A DNA stretch of 55,784 nucleotides from Candidatus Methanogaster sp. (GTDB lineage: Archaea; Halobacteriota; Methanosarcinia; Methanosarcinales; Methanogasteraceae), in assembly GCA_003194445.1 (NCBI GenBank), contig PQXF01000001.1, forward strand, positions 62,113 through 117,896, in the 5' to 3' direction. A model generated the notes under the pieces. That model was not told where the DNA came from and did not search any database. It saw nothing but the letters and a program-made list of their open reading frames with translations. Every line of letters begins with the position of its first letter. Within the stretch, counting starts at the first letter, position 1. This document shows, piece after piece, positions 8,454-18,689 of the stretch. The position numbers were made by a program, and so were the translations under genes.

Positions 8454-9158
8454 GATACGGTCGTGGAGTGTGCTGGTGCGACGAGTCCGGTAAATAAAAG
8501 AAGATCCGGAGGTCGCCCCAGCATCAAAGGCGCGTTGGGGCTCGATTTAGAAACTGGAGAAGAGTCTCTACTATACCTGGGTGCGGTCAAGAGTTGGTCA
8601 GAGGTTTTATCCTACATCTGTGGGAATTACAATCTTTCTGACGAAATGTACGCTATTTGCGACTGAGATGATAACTTACAACAAAATTTAGAGTATTACG
8701 GCTACAAAGTCCAGCAGTGTACGAATCATTTTGTCAAAACGTCGATGTACTACCTGTGGAAAGAGCAATATCCAAAAGAGGAACGAATTAGGATCAAAAA
8801 AGAGATAAGCGGGATAATTTCTACGTTGAAGAACTCGGTGAAAAAGCACAGAATAGATCGTAATTTTGCAAGACTCGAATGGATAATGGATACCACTCAA
8901 AAAAAGTTGCTGTCAATAGCTAATGAGCTGTTATCAAGGAATAAAGACAGTAATACTGCTAAATTCATTCTCAGGACTGCTGATAAAGTAACACTATTCG
9001 CAGAATTAACAACAAGGGGAATACAGATCCCTGACAACAATAATCACGTCAAAAACCTCATGGGGATAGTTGGGCAGAGGATAAAGAAGAATCGCCAGTC
9101 CTGGGTCGATAAAAATCTGGAAATTATGGTGAATACTATCTGGCAGATAATCGCATAG
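8454..9158 (+). pseudogene. Transposase remnant with one in-frame TGA, N-terminally truncated
   Basis: One frame runs from the stop before 8454 to 9158 with a single internal TGA at 8664-8666 (after DEMYAICD). It reads GGRPSIKGALGLDLETGEES and SWSEVLSYICGNYNLSDEMY, then past the TGA NLEYYGYKVQQCTNHFVKTS, and ends with NNHVKNLMGIVGQRIKKNRQ and SWVDKNLEIMV. The pattern (VDLETG strand, then helices, then an NNxVExxMGxxxxRxK helix near the end) fits a DDE-type transposase of the ISLre2/UPF0236-like kind, but I cannot fix the IS family. The N-terminal domain is absent. No terminal inverted repeats were recognised. Confidence 0.55.
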
Positions 9159-9783
9159 GTGCCGGTTTGGAACATGCGCTATTGGGCATCCCGGATCCCG
9201 GTCGGTGTTACTGGATTTTTCGGTCGGACCCCCAGTGCCCCAAATTGACACTGGTCCCAAAGAGTTTCAATCCCCCTGTTAGTTACATCAAAAATACCGA
9301 CGGTGCCGCCAGACATATTTAGTAAATTCCAAATGTCGTTTTATAAAGATCCTATTGATGCAGTGTATAAGTCATTGGCATTGCACTGACTTGTTTCAGG
9401 TAGATGGACAATCAAAAATCTCGATCGCATTCAAGCAGTCACATCCATACCATCCCGGTGGTGCCACAGTTCATCCGATTCCCTGGTTGTCAATCGAGCG
9501 TTTTTTTATAATTCCCCGGACATGCTCAGTCATCGACTTCCTGATGATGATCGCATGTTTCTTTGCCATCACTTCAATCGAACCCCTGTTCAATCTTGCT
9601 CTCGCCAACATACCCTAAAGGACCGTAAGCCCCTCTTTTGTGAGGACACAATCCTTCACAACCCGCACAATTTCCCCTACATGTTTCTGTTATTGTTCGA
9701 GTTAGCTGCTTTATACTATTCATGCGTCCGGGGAAAGATCGCTCCAAAGCGTTTACAACCCCGGAAGCTCAAACACACCCATC
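9159..9783. other. Intergenic stretch, no supported gene
   Basis: Frames here have unlikely composition and no ribosome sites. On the minus strand around 9480-9620 there is a short plausible peptide (VMAKKHAIIIRKSMTEHVRG) that may be the scrap of a gene, but it is too short to assign. A TATA-like TTTATACTA lies near 9710, upstream of the marker 8 gene. Confidence 0.4.
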
Positions 9784-10623
9784 ATGCCACATATAATGGA
9801 GATGCTTGGAACATCGCGGGTCACGGTCGAGGACGGAAAAGTCGTCGATGTCGGCAAGTCCCGTATCGAGTGGTGCCCGCTCTTTGACAAGCTTCACGGC
9901 ATCAAGGAGATCACAGAGGATGCGGTTTGCGCGAATATGGAGTTTCGGATCGCAGAACTCGGGATGTTTACGCCATCGCGTAACTTCGATGTGGACGTCT
10001 TCGTAAACTTCGGCGCATCAGAGGTGATGATGACCGGGCTTCGCGCCGGGCTGATCGATACAACGGTTACAGCCTGTGATGGCGCTGGAACGGTCATAAC
10101 GGACAATCCGGGACTTGTTCAGGGCATGGGTGCGCAGATCTCGGGGCTCATCGAGACCGAGCCGATACAGGAGATCATTGACGGGATCAGGGAGCGCGGC
10201 GGAACCGTCGTCGATCCGGATGCAGCGAGCATCGATCCTGCTGTCGGTGTTTGCCATGCAGTCAAACTTGGCTACACGCGGATCGCGGTCACCGTCATCG
10301 ATCCCGCGAACGCGCTTCTGATCAGGCGGATCGAGTCCGAACCCGGCATAGAGGTGATCATCATTGCTGCGCATATCACAGCGCTCTCACGGGCAGAGGT
10401 GCAGGATCTTCTGGATCTGGTTGATATCGTGACCGGTTGCGCATCAAAGCACGTTCGCGATCTCGTAAAGCCGCTGGCGCAGGTCGGAACTGCGATCCCG
10501 CTCTTTGCGCTGACGCAAGCAGGAAAGGAACTCGTAATCGAGCGGGCAAAGGAGATCAAAACGCCGGTGCTGATCAACACGATGCCGCTTACTGTGTTGC
10601 CAGAGCAGAAGCAGCCGAGATAG
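9784..10623 (+). CDS. Methanogenesis marker protein 8 (DUF2099 family)
   Basis: A 279-residue protein of the DUF2099 / methanogenesis marker 8 family, found almost only in methanogens and related methane- or alkane-oxidising archaea. Recognisable stretches are KSRIEWCPLFDKLHGIKEIT, NFGASEVMMTGLRAG, TACDGAGTVITDNPGLVQGM and VDIVTGCASKHVRDL, followed by the C-terminal LFALTQAGKELVIERAKEI and LINTMPLTVLP. Conserved Cys residues suggest metal or cluster binding. The precise biochemical role is unknown. Start ATG 9784 fits family length; ATG 9796 is an alternative. It is transcribed alone. A short second copy of part of its 3' end appears at 11172-11212. Confidence 0.9.
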   Translation: MPHIMEMLGTSRVTVEDGKVVDVGKSRIEWCPLFDKLHGIKEITEDAVCANMEFRIAELGMFTPSRNFDVDVFVNFGASEVMMTGLRAGLIDTTVTACDGAGTVITDNPGLVQGMGAQISGLIETEPIQEIIDGIRERGGTVVDPDAASIDPAVGVCHAVKLGYTRIAVTVIDPANALLIRRIESEPGIEVIIIAAHITALSRAEVQDLLDLVDIVTGCASKHVRDLVKPLAQVGTAIPLFALTQAGKELVIERAKEIKTPVLINTMPLTVLPEQKQPR

Positions 10624-10682
10624 GGGGGTTATGGTGATGGCATATCCGCAAGCGTCGTTCATGGGTATTTGCTCTTTTTGGT

Positions 10683-10796
10683 ATGGTCGGTTCTGCCACG
10701 ACGCTTGCCGCCGCGGGCATCGGTTGCGACAACCGCGTCACTTCGCTCGACGCTCTTATGATCCTGTAGGCGGCGGCAGGAGCGATCGGTCTATGA
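10683..10796 (+). pseudogene. Dockerin-module remnant with an internal TAG
   Basis: This stretch encodes DNRVTSLDALMIL, then TAG, then AAAGAIGL and a stop. That is the second calcium-binding repeat of a type I dockerin, which normally ends a secreted protein. A single CAG-to-TAG change explains the stop. Nothing upstream encodes the rest of a protein. It resembles the end of the NosD/dockerin gene at 35177 and is probably a leftover gene tail. Confidence 0.5.
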
Positions 10797-11171
10797 AGGG
10801 CAACGATGTTCGCGGCAAGTTCCCGTAATTTCAGAGGAGATCGCACAATCCAAAATCGTGGTAAAAAGAAACCGGTTCGGATTGCCAGCATTGTGGCAGT
10901 CGTTTAACACGGCATCAGAAGGTATAAATTCCTGACATGTCACTACTGACCTCCGGAGTTGGTATCAGCTACACCCACGCCTGAAGTATCAAATATGTCC
11001 ACGCCCGATGAAGTCTATAGGCCTACTGATGGCAAATCCACCCCCGGATTCGGCGTGATTGGAATTAGTATGGTATTGCTCGTGCATCTGCTCATGCGAC
11101 GTCTGCGATCACGAGTATAGCGGAAAAGGTATATGCGGTGAACCCCACATGTACGACGACGGAGGTGACGA

Positions 11172-11212
11172 CCTCGCTCTTTGCGCTGACAGAAGTAGGG
11201 AATGAACTCGTA
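11172..11212 (+). pseudogene. Fragment duplicated from the 3' end of the marker 8 gene
   Basis: The DNA CTCGCTCTTTGCGCTGACAG continuing to about 11208 matches the marker 8 gene near 10497-10535. It encodes SLFALTEVGNELV, against PLFALTQAGKELV in the gene. Only ~40 bases are recognisable. The rest of 10797-11304 shows no supported gene. Confidence 0.35.
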
Positions 11213-11304
11213 CGTGACTTTCAAAGATACTCTCTTCAGTAAACCAGTTCCTAAACCCGATGTTTTGGGGCAGGGTGTACCATTGTCCGGCGGCCTTCTC
11301 CTCC

Positions 11305-14187
11305 TCACAGAACCGCCCCAAGAAACTCCCCGGTATATGATCCCTCTGCCATCGCGATCTCTTCAGGTGTTCCCACTGCGACAACGTACCCTCCACCATC
11401 ACCACCTTCGGGGCCCAGATCGATGATGTGATCAGCCGACTTGACGACATCGAGGTTGTGCTCGATCACAACAACCGTGTTTCCCATCGCGACAAGGTCG
11501 TTTAGCACAGCGATTAACTTCTGCACGTCATGGAAATGAAGACCGGTTGTCGGCTCGTCAAGGAGATAGATCGTCCGCCCAGTCGCCCTCTTCGAGAGTT
11601 CCCGTGTCAGTTTGATCCGCTGGGCTTCTCCGCCTGATAGCGTCGTCGAACTCTGCCCAAGCTTGATGTAGTTGAGACCGACCCTTGAGAGGGTGACAAG
11701 CTTGTTCCTGATGGACGCGATATTCTTAAAGAGTATAGCCGCCTCTTCGACACTCATACAGAGGACATCCGCTATCGATTTGCCCTTGTATCTAACTTCG
11801 AGCGTCTCCCTGTTGTAGCGGCTGCCCTTGCACTCCTCGCACTCGATATAGATGTCAGGCAAAAAATTCATCTCGATCTTGATGAGCCCGTCGCCCTGAC
11901 ACGCTTCGCATCTGCCACCTCTGACGTTAAACGAGAACCTTCCTGGTTTGTATCCACGCAGTTTCGCCTCCTTCGTCCCTGCAAAGACCTTTCTGATCTC
12001 GTCAAAGACCTTGGTATAGGTTGCAGGGTTGGAGCGGGGCGTCCGCCCGATCGGGGTCTGGTCGATCACGATGACTTTGTCGATCGGAGAATCGAAGACA
12101 AGCTCGCCAAACGCACCCGGCACCGCTCTTGACCCGTATATCTCCTTTGTCAGGGATTTATAGAGGGTGTCGTAGATGAGCGTTGACTTTCCGCTCCCTG
12201 AAACCCCTGTAACGACCGTGAGAAGGCCGATCGGGATCGCTGCATCGATGCTCTTCAGGTTATTCTCCCGGCAGCCAAGAATCCTGACATACTTGCTGCT
12301 CTGCCTCCGTTTTCGCGGCGTCTCGATCACCAGGTCACCTGATAGATACCTTCCGGTCAGAGAGTCCGGGTTTAGCTCGATCTCGGCAGGAGTTCCTTCT
12401 GCTACGACCTCGCCGCCATGAAGCCCTGCTCCCGGACCCATATCGACGACATAATCCGCCTGCCTGATCGTCTCTTCGTCGTGCTCGACCACAATAAGTG
12501 TATTTCCCATGTCGCGGAGTTTTTTTAAGGTATCGATCAGTTTGCGGTTGTCACGCTGGTGAAGCCCGATCGTGGGCTCGTCGAGTACGTAGAGCACCCC
12601 GGTCAGGTTGGAGCCGATCTGGGTCGCAAGCCGGATCCGCTGCGCCTCGCCGCCTGAAAGCGTGCCTGCATTTCGTGAGAGCGTGAGGTAACCAAGACCC
12701 ACCTTCTCAAGAAAATCCAGCCGTGAACGGATCTCTTTTAGCACCTGATGCGCAATCTCGTTCTCTTTGTCGGTCAGGCGAAGATTCTCAAAGAATTCGA
12801 TGCAGCCCGTAATCGAGAGGTCGGTCACATCGACAATCGACCGGTTCCCGATCCGAACTGCAAGCACCTTCTCCTTAAGCCGCTTTCCTTTGCATAGCGG
12901 GCAGGCAGAGATCCGCATGAACTTCTCAAGCTCACGCCGCCGGTAATCTGACTTGGTCTGTCCGTAGAGCCGCTCTGCCTGCGGAAGCAGCCCTTCCCAC
13001 GTCCCTTTGTGCGACCAGTATGCATCCCCGTTCTTCATGGTCATATCGAACTTCACAGTCTCACTCGATCCGTACATCAGCACGCTATACTGCGCTTCTG
13101 TTAGGTCGCTGATGGGTGTGAAGATATCAAAGTCGAAGTGCCCTGCAACAGCCGCGAGTTGCTGCACGCGGTAGCCGTCAAGAAAGTTGCGGTACATCGC
13201 AACAGCCCCGTCAGCCATGGAAAGCTCCCTGTCAGGGATGATCAGGTCGGGATCGAACTCCATCTTGATGCCGATGCCGTTACACTCCTCGCATGCGCCA
13301 AAGGGACTGTTAAACGAGAACATTCGTGGCTCCAGTTCCTCAAAGGAGATTCCGCAGATCGGACAGGCAAGACTCGCTGAGTATGCCCGCTCGCTTCCAT
13401 CCTCGCCTACCGCGATGATGAGCCCGTCAGACCGCGCAAGCGCGTTTTCCGAGGATTCGGCGAGGCGTGACCGGTCACTCACCCTGAGCCGGTCGATCAC
13501 GATCTCGATGTCGTGTTTGACGTACCGCTCAAGAACAATCTCGTCATCGGTCCGGTGAATCGTCCCGTCAACCCTGACACGTGCATATCCCTCGCTGTTT
13601 AAGTCTTTGAAGAGTTGCTGGTACGTGCCCTTCTTCTGCCTGACGACCGGAGCAAGGATCGTGATCATCCTGCCGGATTCGTCTGATTCACCTGATCCAT
13701 CTGATTTATCTAATCCGTCTGATTTGACTGATCCGCTCGATCCCCCGGATCCGCCACATTCGGATGTGATCGTGTCTGCTATCCGCTCTGGCGACTGCGA
13801 CTCGATCCTGACATCGTGGACCGGGCAGTACGGCACCCCGATCCTTGCAAAGAGCAGGCGCAGATAGTCGTATATTTCGGTTACCGTGCCCACAGTACTC
13901 CGCGGGTTCTTGGAGGTCGTCTTCTGCTCGATGGAGATCGCAGGCGAGAGTCCTTCGATCGTATCGACGTCTGGTTTGCTCATCAGACCAAGGAACTGGC
14001 GGGCGTACGCAGAGAGTGACTCGACGTACCGCCGCTGCCCCTCGGCATAGATCGTGTCGAACGCAAGTGTTGACTTGCCAGAGCCGGAGACGCCGGTTAT
14101 CACGATCAGTTTATCTCGCGGGAGCGTTACGGTGATGTCTTTGAGGTTGTGTTCCCGCGCTCCTTTGATGATGATGATGTTTTTCAT
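11305..14187 (-). CDS. uvrA: UvrA, excinuclease ABC subunit A
   Basis: A full-length (960-residue) UvrA, the damage-recognition ATPase of nucleotide excision repair. Two ABC ATPase modules are present: Walker [21 protein letters not shown] near residue 33 and [19 protein letters not shown] near residue 665, with signatures [17 protein letters not shown] and [18 protein letters not shown]. Zinc-binding CxxC pairs (CPIC with CEEC, CEAC with CEEC) sit where the family has them. An unusual low-complexity Ser/Gly/Asp linker follows the first module around residues 138-168. The gene is alone here, without uvrB or uvrC. Its 5' end and upstream region are duplicated at 52070-52600 and 54545-54665. 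Confidence 0.97.
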   Translation of the reverse strand: MKNIIIIKGAREHNLKDITVTLPRDKLIVITGVSGSGKSTLAFDTIYAEGQRRYVESLSAYARQFLGLMSKPDVDTIEGLSPAISIEQKTTSKNPRSTVGTVTEIYDYLRLLFARIGVPYCPVHDVRIESQSPERIADTITSECGGSGGSSGSVKSDGLDKSDGSGESDESGRMITILAPVVRQKKGTYQQLFKDLNSEGYARVRVDGTIHRTDDEIVLERYVKHDIEIVIDRLRVSDRSRLAESSENALARSDGLIIAVGEDGSERAYSASLACPICGISFEELEPRMFSFNSPFGACEECNGIGIKMEFDPDLIIPDRELSMADGAVAMYRNFLDGYRVQQLAAVAGHFDFDIFTPISDLTEAQYSVLMYGSSETVKFDMTMKNGDAYWSHKGTWEGLLPQAERLYGQTKSDYRRRELEKFMRISACPLCKGKRLKEKVLAVRIGNRSIVDVTDLSITGCIEFFENLRLTDKENEIAHQVLKEIRSRLDFLEKVGLGYLTLSRNAGTLSGGEAQRIRLATQIGSNLTGVLYVLDEPTIGLHQRDNRKLIDTLKKLRDMGNTLIVVEHDEETIRQADYVVDMGPGAGLHGGEVVAEGTPAEIELNPDSLTGRYLSGDLVIETPRKRRQSSKYVRILGCRENNLKSIDAAIPIGLLTVVTGVSGSGKSTLIYDTLYKSLTKEIYGSRAVPGAFGELVFDSPIDKVIVIDQTPIGRTPRSNPATYTKVFDEIRKVFAGTKEAKLRGYKPGRFSFNVRGGRCEACQGDGLIKIEMNFLPDIYIECEECKGSRYNRETLEVRYKGKSIADVLCMSVEEAAILFKNIASIRNKLVTLSRVGLNYIKLGQSSTTLSGGEAQRIKLTRELSKRATGRTIYLLDEPTTGLHFHDVQKLIAVLNDLVAMGNTVVVIEHNLDVVKSADHIIDLGPEGGDGGGYVVAVGTPEEIAMAEGSYTGEFLGAVL
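13675..13765 (+). repeat. Short imperfect tandem repeats inside uvrA encoding a Ser/Asp/Gly linker
   Basis: Units resembling CTGATCCATCTGATT / TAATCCGTCTGATT recur across ~90 bases, encoding the linker with [11 protein letters not shown] on the minus strand. The truncated uvrA copy at 52070 has a clearly shorter version of the same linker, so the tract length has changed since duplication. Confidence 0.6.
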
Positions 14188-14215
14188 TGCTGTGTAAAAT
14201 AGCAGGGGGTGAGGG

Positions 14216-14228
14216 GTATTAATTTTTT
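14216..14228 (-). promoter_or_regulatory. Candidate uvrA promoter (BRE/TATA-like)
   Basis: On the minus strand GAAAAAATTAATACC lies ~30 bases before the uvrA ATG. The same element, with the same spacing and the following leader (CCCCTGCTA on that strand), is kept in both truncated uvrA copies. Confidence 0.35.
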
Positions 14229-14655
14229 CTCGTCAGCGAGATGAAAAATGAGGCTCTCTGGTAATCCGAGTTGAAAGTATCTCGTAGACGAACCTTGCCG
14301 GCATGACATCAGGTGCTCAGAGATGGCTTGCGCCGGAGGCATAAAAACTGACAGAAATAGACCACATTCTCGAAAAACCTCCTGAATCAGACTGGGGCGA
14401 TCTGAATAAGATGTGCAATCTCTTTATAAGTATTGATCACTGCAACGCGAGATACCAGAGACCCAAAAATGAACGAAAAGGACTTGTGAGCCCCAGATTA
14501 ACACCAATTTCGCAGATTACTGATTATCTGTGATGTCAGCTCCACCGGATATCTCCACACAATTAAGCGTGTACGACGAAATACCCTCTGGGCAGTATTT
14601 ACGATTCGGCAGTCTGATCCGGTGGTATCTACATCCGCTTACAATCGATCCGGAC
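14229..14655. other. Intergenic stretch containing a palindromic CAGATTAACACC-type repeat
   Basis: No gene is supported here. At about 14490-14533 lies CCCCAGATTAACACCAATTT followed by CGCAGATTACTGATTATCTG, a member of the dispersed intergenic repeat family also seen at 16688, 21230, 25365 and 42569. Confidence 0.45.
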
Positions 14656-15651
14656 TCAATCCCTGATAGCCTGCTCGATCCACAGGATATCGCTCAGTAC
14701 CGCGCTTGCAGTCTCGACAGATCCCGCACCGATCCCACCGATCGTGATCCTGCCTGCAAGTTCGGTCTGGATGGACGCGAGATTGAAGGTTCCACCGATG
14801 CTTAATGGGTGGTTTTTCGGCACCATCTTTGGCGCAACCTTAAGCACCCCGTTCCGAATCTCCCCGATCAATTTTATGGTGTGCCCTTCTTCTTTCGCCA
14901 GTTTGAACGATTCCGGCGTTATCTTTGTGATGCCGGTCACATCCACATCATCGTACCCTGCATCCATCCCGAATACCGAGTTCGCAAGGATCACGATCTT
15001 TGCAGCGGTATCGATCCCATCAACGTCTGCGCTCGGGTCTGCCTCGGCAATACCGAGTTCCTGCGCCTCCCCAAGCGCATGTTTATAAGAGACGCCTTCA
15101 TCATCCATCCGGGTGAGGATGTAGTTGCACGTTCCGTTTAACACGCCTTCGATGCTTATAATTCTGTTTCCAGCCAGAGCCTCATTCGAAAGGTTAATTG
15201 CTGGCATCGCTCCGCCGACCGTCGCTTCGAATCTGAAATGAAGATCGTTCTTCCTTGCAATGCCGCACAGTTCCGAATATGCAACGACGAGCGGTCCTTT
15301 GTTCGATGTCACGACATGCCTTCCGCTCTCAAATGCACCCCTAATGTGCGAAAGCCCAATTCCGCCGGTTATTATGTCAGTCGGCGTCGCCTCGACCATG
15401 ATCTCATGATCCACGCCAGCGATTATATCGAGTGCGGTCATGCCTGCGGCATCCGCGTCCGCAGCCGCAACTGCGCCAGTTACCCTCTTCCGCTGCAGCG
15501 CGGACGCAAGATCGACGCCAGCAGCGTCCACAACAGCACCGCGGGAATCAACGATCGCAACCACCTCTATTGGGTAGTCCGTGCGCATAAGCGCGTCTGC
15601 AATGCCCTGCCCGACAGCGCCGAATCCAATGATTGATATTCGTATGCTCAT
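14656..15651 (-). CDS. hom: Homoserine dehydrogenase
   Basis: A 331-residue NAD(P)-dependent homoserine dehydrogenase, which makes homoserine from aspartate semialdehyde for threonine and methionine synthesis. The N-terminal Rossmann motif is IIGFGAVGQGIADAL. The catalytic domain shows TSNKGPLVVAYSEL, FEATVGGAMPAINL, IEGVLNGTCNYILTRM and AEADPSADVDGIDTAAKIVI, with the active-site Lys and Asp/Glu residues of the family. There is no ACT domain, as in the short archaeal forms. The ATG at 15651 has a GGTGA ribosome site 5-6 bases upstream. It is separate from the ABC ATPase gene upstream on the same strand. Confidence 0.95.
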   Translation of the reverse strand: MSIRISIIGFGAVGQGIADALMRTDYPIEVVAIVDSRGAVVDAAGVDLASALQRKRVTGAVAAADADAAGMTALDIIAGVDHEIMVEATPTDIITGGIGLSHIRGAFESGRHVVTSNKGPLVVAYSELCGIARKNDLHFRFEATVGGAMPAINLSNEALAGNRIISIEGVLNGTCNYILTRMDDEGVSYKHALGEAQELGIAEADPSADVDGIDTAAKIVILANSVFGMDAGYDDVDVTGITKITPESFKLAKEEGHTIKLIGEIRNGVLKVAPKMVPKNHPLSIGGTFNLASIQTELAGRITIGGIGAGSVETASAVLSDILWIEQAIRD

Positions 15652-15693
15652 GTTTCACCAGAGTTTGTTCTGAAGTTTATTCCAACGTCTATA

Positions 15694-16395
15694 TCAATTT
15701 CTCGTGTATCGCTCATACAGCGCCTGAAACTCAGCCACATCCGCAATCTTCGACGCAGGCGCATGGTACCTGACCGTGCCTGACGTCAGGATCATTACCT
15801 GATCAGAGAGCGCAAGACTGCGCTTCAGGTCGTGCGAGATCATGATCGTGGTGATCCCTGATCCGGTAAGCGAATTAAGCACGCTCTCAAGACTTGCCGA
15901 TGCCTGCTGATCAAGACCGGTGTACGGCTCATCGAGAAGCAGCACAGCGGGTTTGTGAAGGATCGCACGAGCGATCGATAGTCGCTGTTTCATACCTCTT
16001 GAGAACGTGCCGACGCGATCGTGTTTTCTATCGGCAAGCCCGGTCTCTCCAAGGACTTCATCGACCCTTCTATCGTTTTCCGGAATTGCATACATCTTTC
16101 CGAAGAATTTGAGATTTTCACCTGCCGTCAGTTCATTGTACAGGTAGGTGTTATGCGAAATCACTCCGATGATTCCCCTAACCTTTTCCGGAGATTTTTT
16201 AACATCGAAACCGCCAATCTCTACAGTACCCCCGGTTGCATTGACAAGTGTAGCCATGATCTTGATAAGAGTCGTTTTGCCCGCGCCGTTTGGTCCAACG
16301 ATCGTTAAGAACTCTCCCCCCCTGGCCGAGAAATTGACATTATCAAGCACGGTCATGCTGCCGAAGTTCTTTGTAATGTCATGAACATGGATCAT
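15694..16395 (-). CDS. ABC transporter ATP-binding protein (CcmA-like)
   Basis: A 233-residue ABC ATPase with Walker A VGPNGAGKTTLIKIMATL, Q-loop region ISHNTYLYNELTAGENL, signature FSRGMKQRLSIARAIL, Walker B VLLLDEPYTGLD and switch His in MISHDLKRSLALSD. It resembles the export-type subfamily that includes the haem exporter ATPase CcmA. I chose ATG 16395 because it follows a GAGGT ribosome site; the upstream extension is not conserved-looking. No permease gene lies on either side (hom downstream, repeats upstream), so its membrane partner must be elsewhere or lost. The substrate is unknown. Confidence 0.85.
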   Translation of the reverse strand: MIHVHDITKNFGSMTVLDNVNFSARGGEFLTIVGPNGAGKTTLIKIMATLVNATGGTVEIGGFDVKKSPEKVRGIIGVISHNTYLYNELTAGENLKFFGKMYAIPENDRRVDEVLGETGLADRKHDRVGTFSRGMKQRLSIARAILHKPAVLLLDEPYTGLDQQASASLESVLNSLTGSGITTIMISHDLKRSLALSDQVMILTSGTVRYHAPASKIADVAEFQALYERYTRN

Positions 16396-16518
16396 CGTAC
16401 CTCTTTTTTTTCTTTGATTGCATTTAAAAGCATGGTACAATTAATAGGGTCTTTAGTATCTCGCGTTGCAGTGACCAAACCCCGGAGATCTTTGATATTT
16501 TGGAAATCAAGGTTTTGG

Positions 16519-16582
16519 AGAACCACAGAGGGGATGAAAGATGAAAATAACAACTTTCTGTGATCCTCCGTGGTTTAATCTT
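16519..16582. repeat. Palindromic intergenic repeat (ACCACAGAGG family)
   Basis: AACCACAGAGGGGATGAAAG pairs imperfectly with TGATCCTCCGTGGTTTAATC ~40 bases later. It belongs to the same family as the repeats at 18690, 19098 and 21428. Confidence 0.6.
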
Positions 16583-16687
16583 CTTTGCCATAACTATATT
16601 ATCCGGAAGAGTGAAAGAGTGCATGCACTCGCGAATCACCAGAGAGCTAATTAATCTTTTAGTCTTTCTGAACGTGTACGAAAAAAG

Positions 16688-16764
16688 ATCAATCTGTGAT
16701 CATCGGTGTTAATCTGCGGCTAAAAGCCATATCAGCCACAGATTAACACCGATTTCATGGATTT
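16688..16764. repeat. Palindromic intergenic repeat (AATCTGTG / CACAGATT family)
   Basis: AATCGGTGTTAATCTGTGGCT-like sequence occurs in both orientations: ATCGGTGTTAATCTGCGGCT at ~16702 and AGCCACAGATTAACACCGAT at ~16734, forming a long imperfect hairpin around a short loop. The remaining bases between 16396 and 16818 hold no gene. Confidence 0.65.
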
Positions 16765-16818
16765 AAGGCAACATCTACGTCGGTTACCACTTAGTTTGAA
16801 GTGGGTAAGCATTGGCCT

Positions 16819-18528
16819 CTATTCCTTTCTTCGCCTCCACAGCAGGATCGCGGCAGCAATGAGGATGATTGCTATAGCAACTCCTGCAATGATCACGATC
16901 TCTATTCCGGAAGCGATCTCCAGGGGTAGGTCATCGTCCAGACTCTTCCCGAGCATCTTATCACGCTCTCCGTAAGCGACATGCACCGGGACGATCTGGT
17001 TGTCTGCGATGTCCGCGTCGGTCATATCGATCCTGCAAGAGGGAGACTCGCTCCCGCCAGCTGGTAGATACAGGGGATCGTCAACTATGCCGTATGATTG
17101 TTCTCGCCCGCCGATGCGTAACAGAACATCAGGGCGGACATAGCACGGCGCATCTCCTGTATTGGTGATGGTTACCGCGAGACGCTCTGTCTTTTTGGTG
17201 TACAGCACCTTTGTTGCATCGATCGTTGATCGGTCTACAAAAGTGATTATACCAACGCCAAGCATCTGCTGCAACAATCGGTTCAGTGATCTCGGAGATT
17301 CCCCGAAGACTGCATACACCTCAACCGTGATGTTTGCGGTCTCCAGCGACGGCTGGGCTGCCAGTTCCGGACAGTCGTACGAAACGCCGGACGTAGTTCC
17401 TTCGATGATAACGATCGCCTCTTCATTCCCGACCGTTGCGACCTGTGTGCCGTCAACGAGTACGCTTACTGATGATTTGGAGAAGATATCGATGTTCGCA
17501 TCGTTCTGGTAGACTACCTCCAGCCCACCGGTGCCCTGATTGTAGTCCGCAGATATGACAGACATAACAAGGTCATACTTCGGCAGCGGGAATTCATCGA
17601 GCGTCTCGACGAGACTGAAAGCCCCGCCGCCTCCCCCGCCCCTTCCCTGCCCGAACTTGATGAAGACGTGCATACCGGTGCGTGCTGTTATCATGCTTGC
17701 GGCGCCGGTCAGGTCATTACCTATGACCACACCGGTCTCAATTCCGCTCCCATTTAAGTAGTTGACCGTCTGCTCGGGAATGACGTTTGTGCCGATGAAC
17801 AGTACCGGCTCTCTTCCTGACATGATCTCGTTCTCGATGAATTCTCCATTCGTAAAGACGATCTGACTGACTTCCGATATATCCTGGTATTTTTTGGTGA
17901 TTGCGATGTTGTTATCGAACCTGTCACCATAATCGATGATCTCAGGATTATATCTACTCAACGAGTCATTTACCTGCCGATCTACACGACCGTAGATCAA
18001 CAGATTGGTAACGGTGCGCCCATCAAGAAAACCTGATACCTCATCGATGTTCTCATGATCAGCAAACATGACCCATGACCTGCTTTTGACAGCATAAGGC
18101 GCAACAGAGATCGCGTTATATCCATAAGAATCATCCAGTACGGTAAAGTTCGTTATATCAGGGAGTTCTCCTATGAAATGCAGGTTCGCATCTATTCCGC
18201 CCGGGGACTTGTAGGTCTCTGAAACCACAAATCCCTCAGCGGTCAGCGTCCCTTCGTAATTTGCAAAGAACGGTGACGTTTCTGCCTCAACAAGCAAGAT
18301 ATCCCGATTCTTGTCGAGATAGTTCGGCATAGCGGTTGCATGTGGTGCGTCGGTGATGAACGAAGCAGGCATCCCGCGCAGGTTTGCATACATCACTCCA
18401 GAGTACACATCCCTCCAGTCGCCAGAGTTGATAACCACCTGTTCCTGCGCACACGCAGCTGGAATGGACACGATGACGCATGCCAGAATCAATATATACT
18501 TCAGTCGTTGCTTTAGACCTCTATCCAT
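16819..18528 (-). CDS. Secreted, membrane-anchored surface protein with putative cell-surface binding region
   Basis: A 569-residue exported protein. It starts at ATG 18528, 8-9 bases after a strong AGGAGGAGGTT ribosome site. The signal peptide is YILILACVIVSIPAACA, cleaved near residue 27. The N-terminal half alternates strands and helices (NRDILLVEA, RTVTNLLIYGRVDRQVNDSL, EPVLFIGTNVIPEQTVNYLN), reminiscent of cell-wall-binding-repeat domains. A Gly-rich linker (GQGRGGGGGG) follows, then beta-rich Ig-like segments. The C-terminus is a single membrane helix (IVIIAGVAIAIILIAAAILL) with a WRRRKE stop-transfer tail. This is an outside-facing type I membrane protein. The specific function is not recognisable. 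Confidence 0.7.
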   Translation of the reverse strand: MDRGLKQRLKYILILACVIVSIPAACAQEQVVINSGDWRDVYSGVMYANLRGMPASFITDAPHATAMPNYLDKNRDILLVEAETSPFFANYEGTLTAEGFVVSETYKSPGGIDANLHFIGELPDITNFTVLDDSYGYNAISVAPYAVKSRSWVMFADHENIDEVSGFLDGRTVTNLLIYGRVDRQVNDSLSRYNPEIIDYGDRFDNNIAITKKYQDISEVSQIVFTNGEFIENEIMSGREPVLFIGTNVIPEQTVNYLNGSGIETGVVIGNDLTGAASMITARTGMHVFIKFGQGRGGGGGGAFSLVETLDEFPLPKYDLVMSVISADYNQGTGGLEVVYQNDANIDIFSKSSVSVLVDGTQVATVGNEEAIVIIEGTTSGVSYDCPELAAQPSLETANITVEVYAVFGESPRSLNRLLQQMLGVGIITFVDRSTIDATKVLYTKKTERLAVTITNTGDAPCYVRPDVLLRIGGREQSYGIVDDPLYLPAGGSESPSCRIDMTDADIADNQIVPVHVAYGERDKMLGKSLDDDLPLEIASGIEIVIIAGVAIAIILIAAAILLWRRRKE

Positions 18529-18689
18529 GGCATAACCTCCTCCTTTTTACAATTTGTATTAGCCACTTTAATATACTCTTATAAAAAGATTACCGTGCGA
18601 TGAGTCTGTCGCTCTCCTTACGGTGTTGATCAGTGCCAACCGGTGCATCGACCACCCCACAAAATGCAGTCCGGTGAAATCTGGATAAT

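Noticed and set aside
9263-9280. GTTTCAATCCCCCTG, similar to the start of archaeal CRISPR repeats
   Set aside because: It occurs once; there is no second copy with a spacer-sized gap nearby and no cas gene in the window.
9522-9887. 121-codon open frame overlapping the marker 8 start
   Set aside because: Composition is not protein-like and its end is a shadow of the real marker 8 gene.
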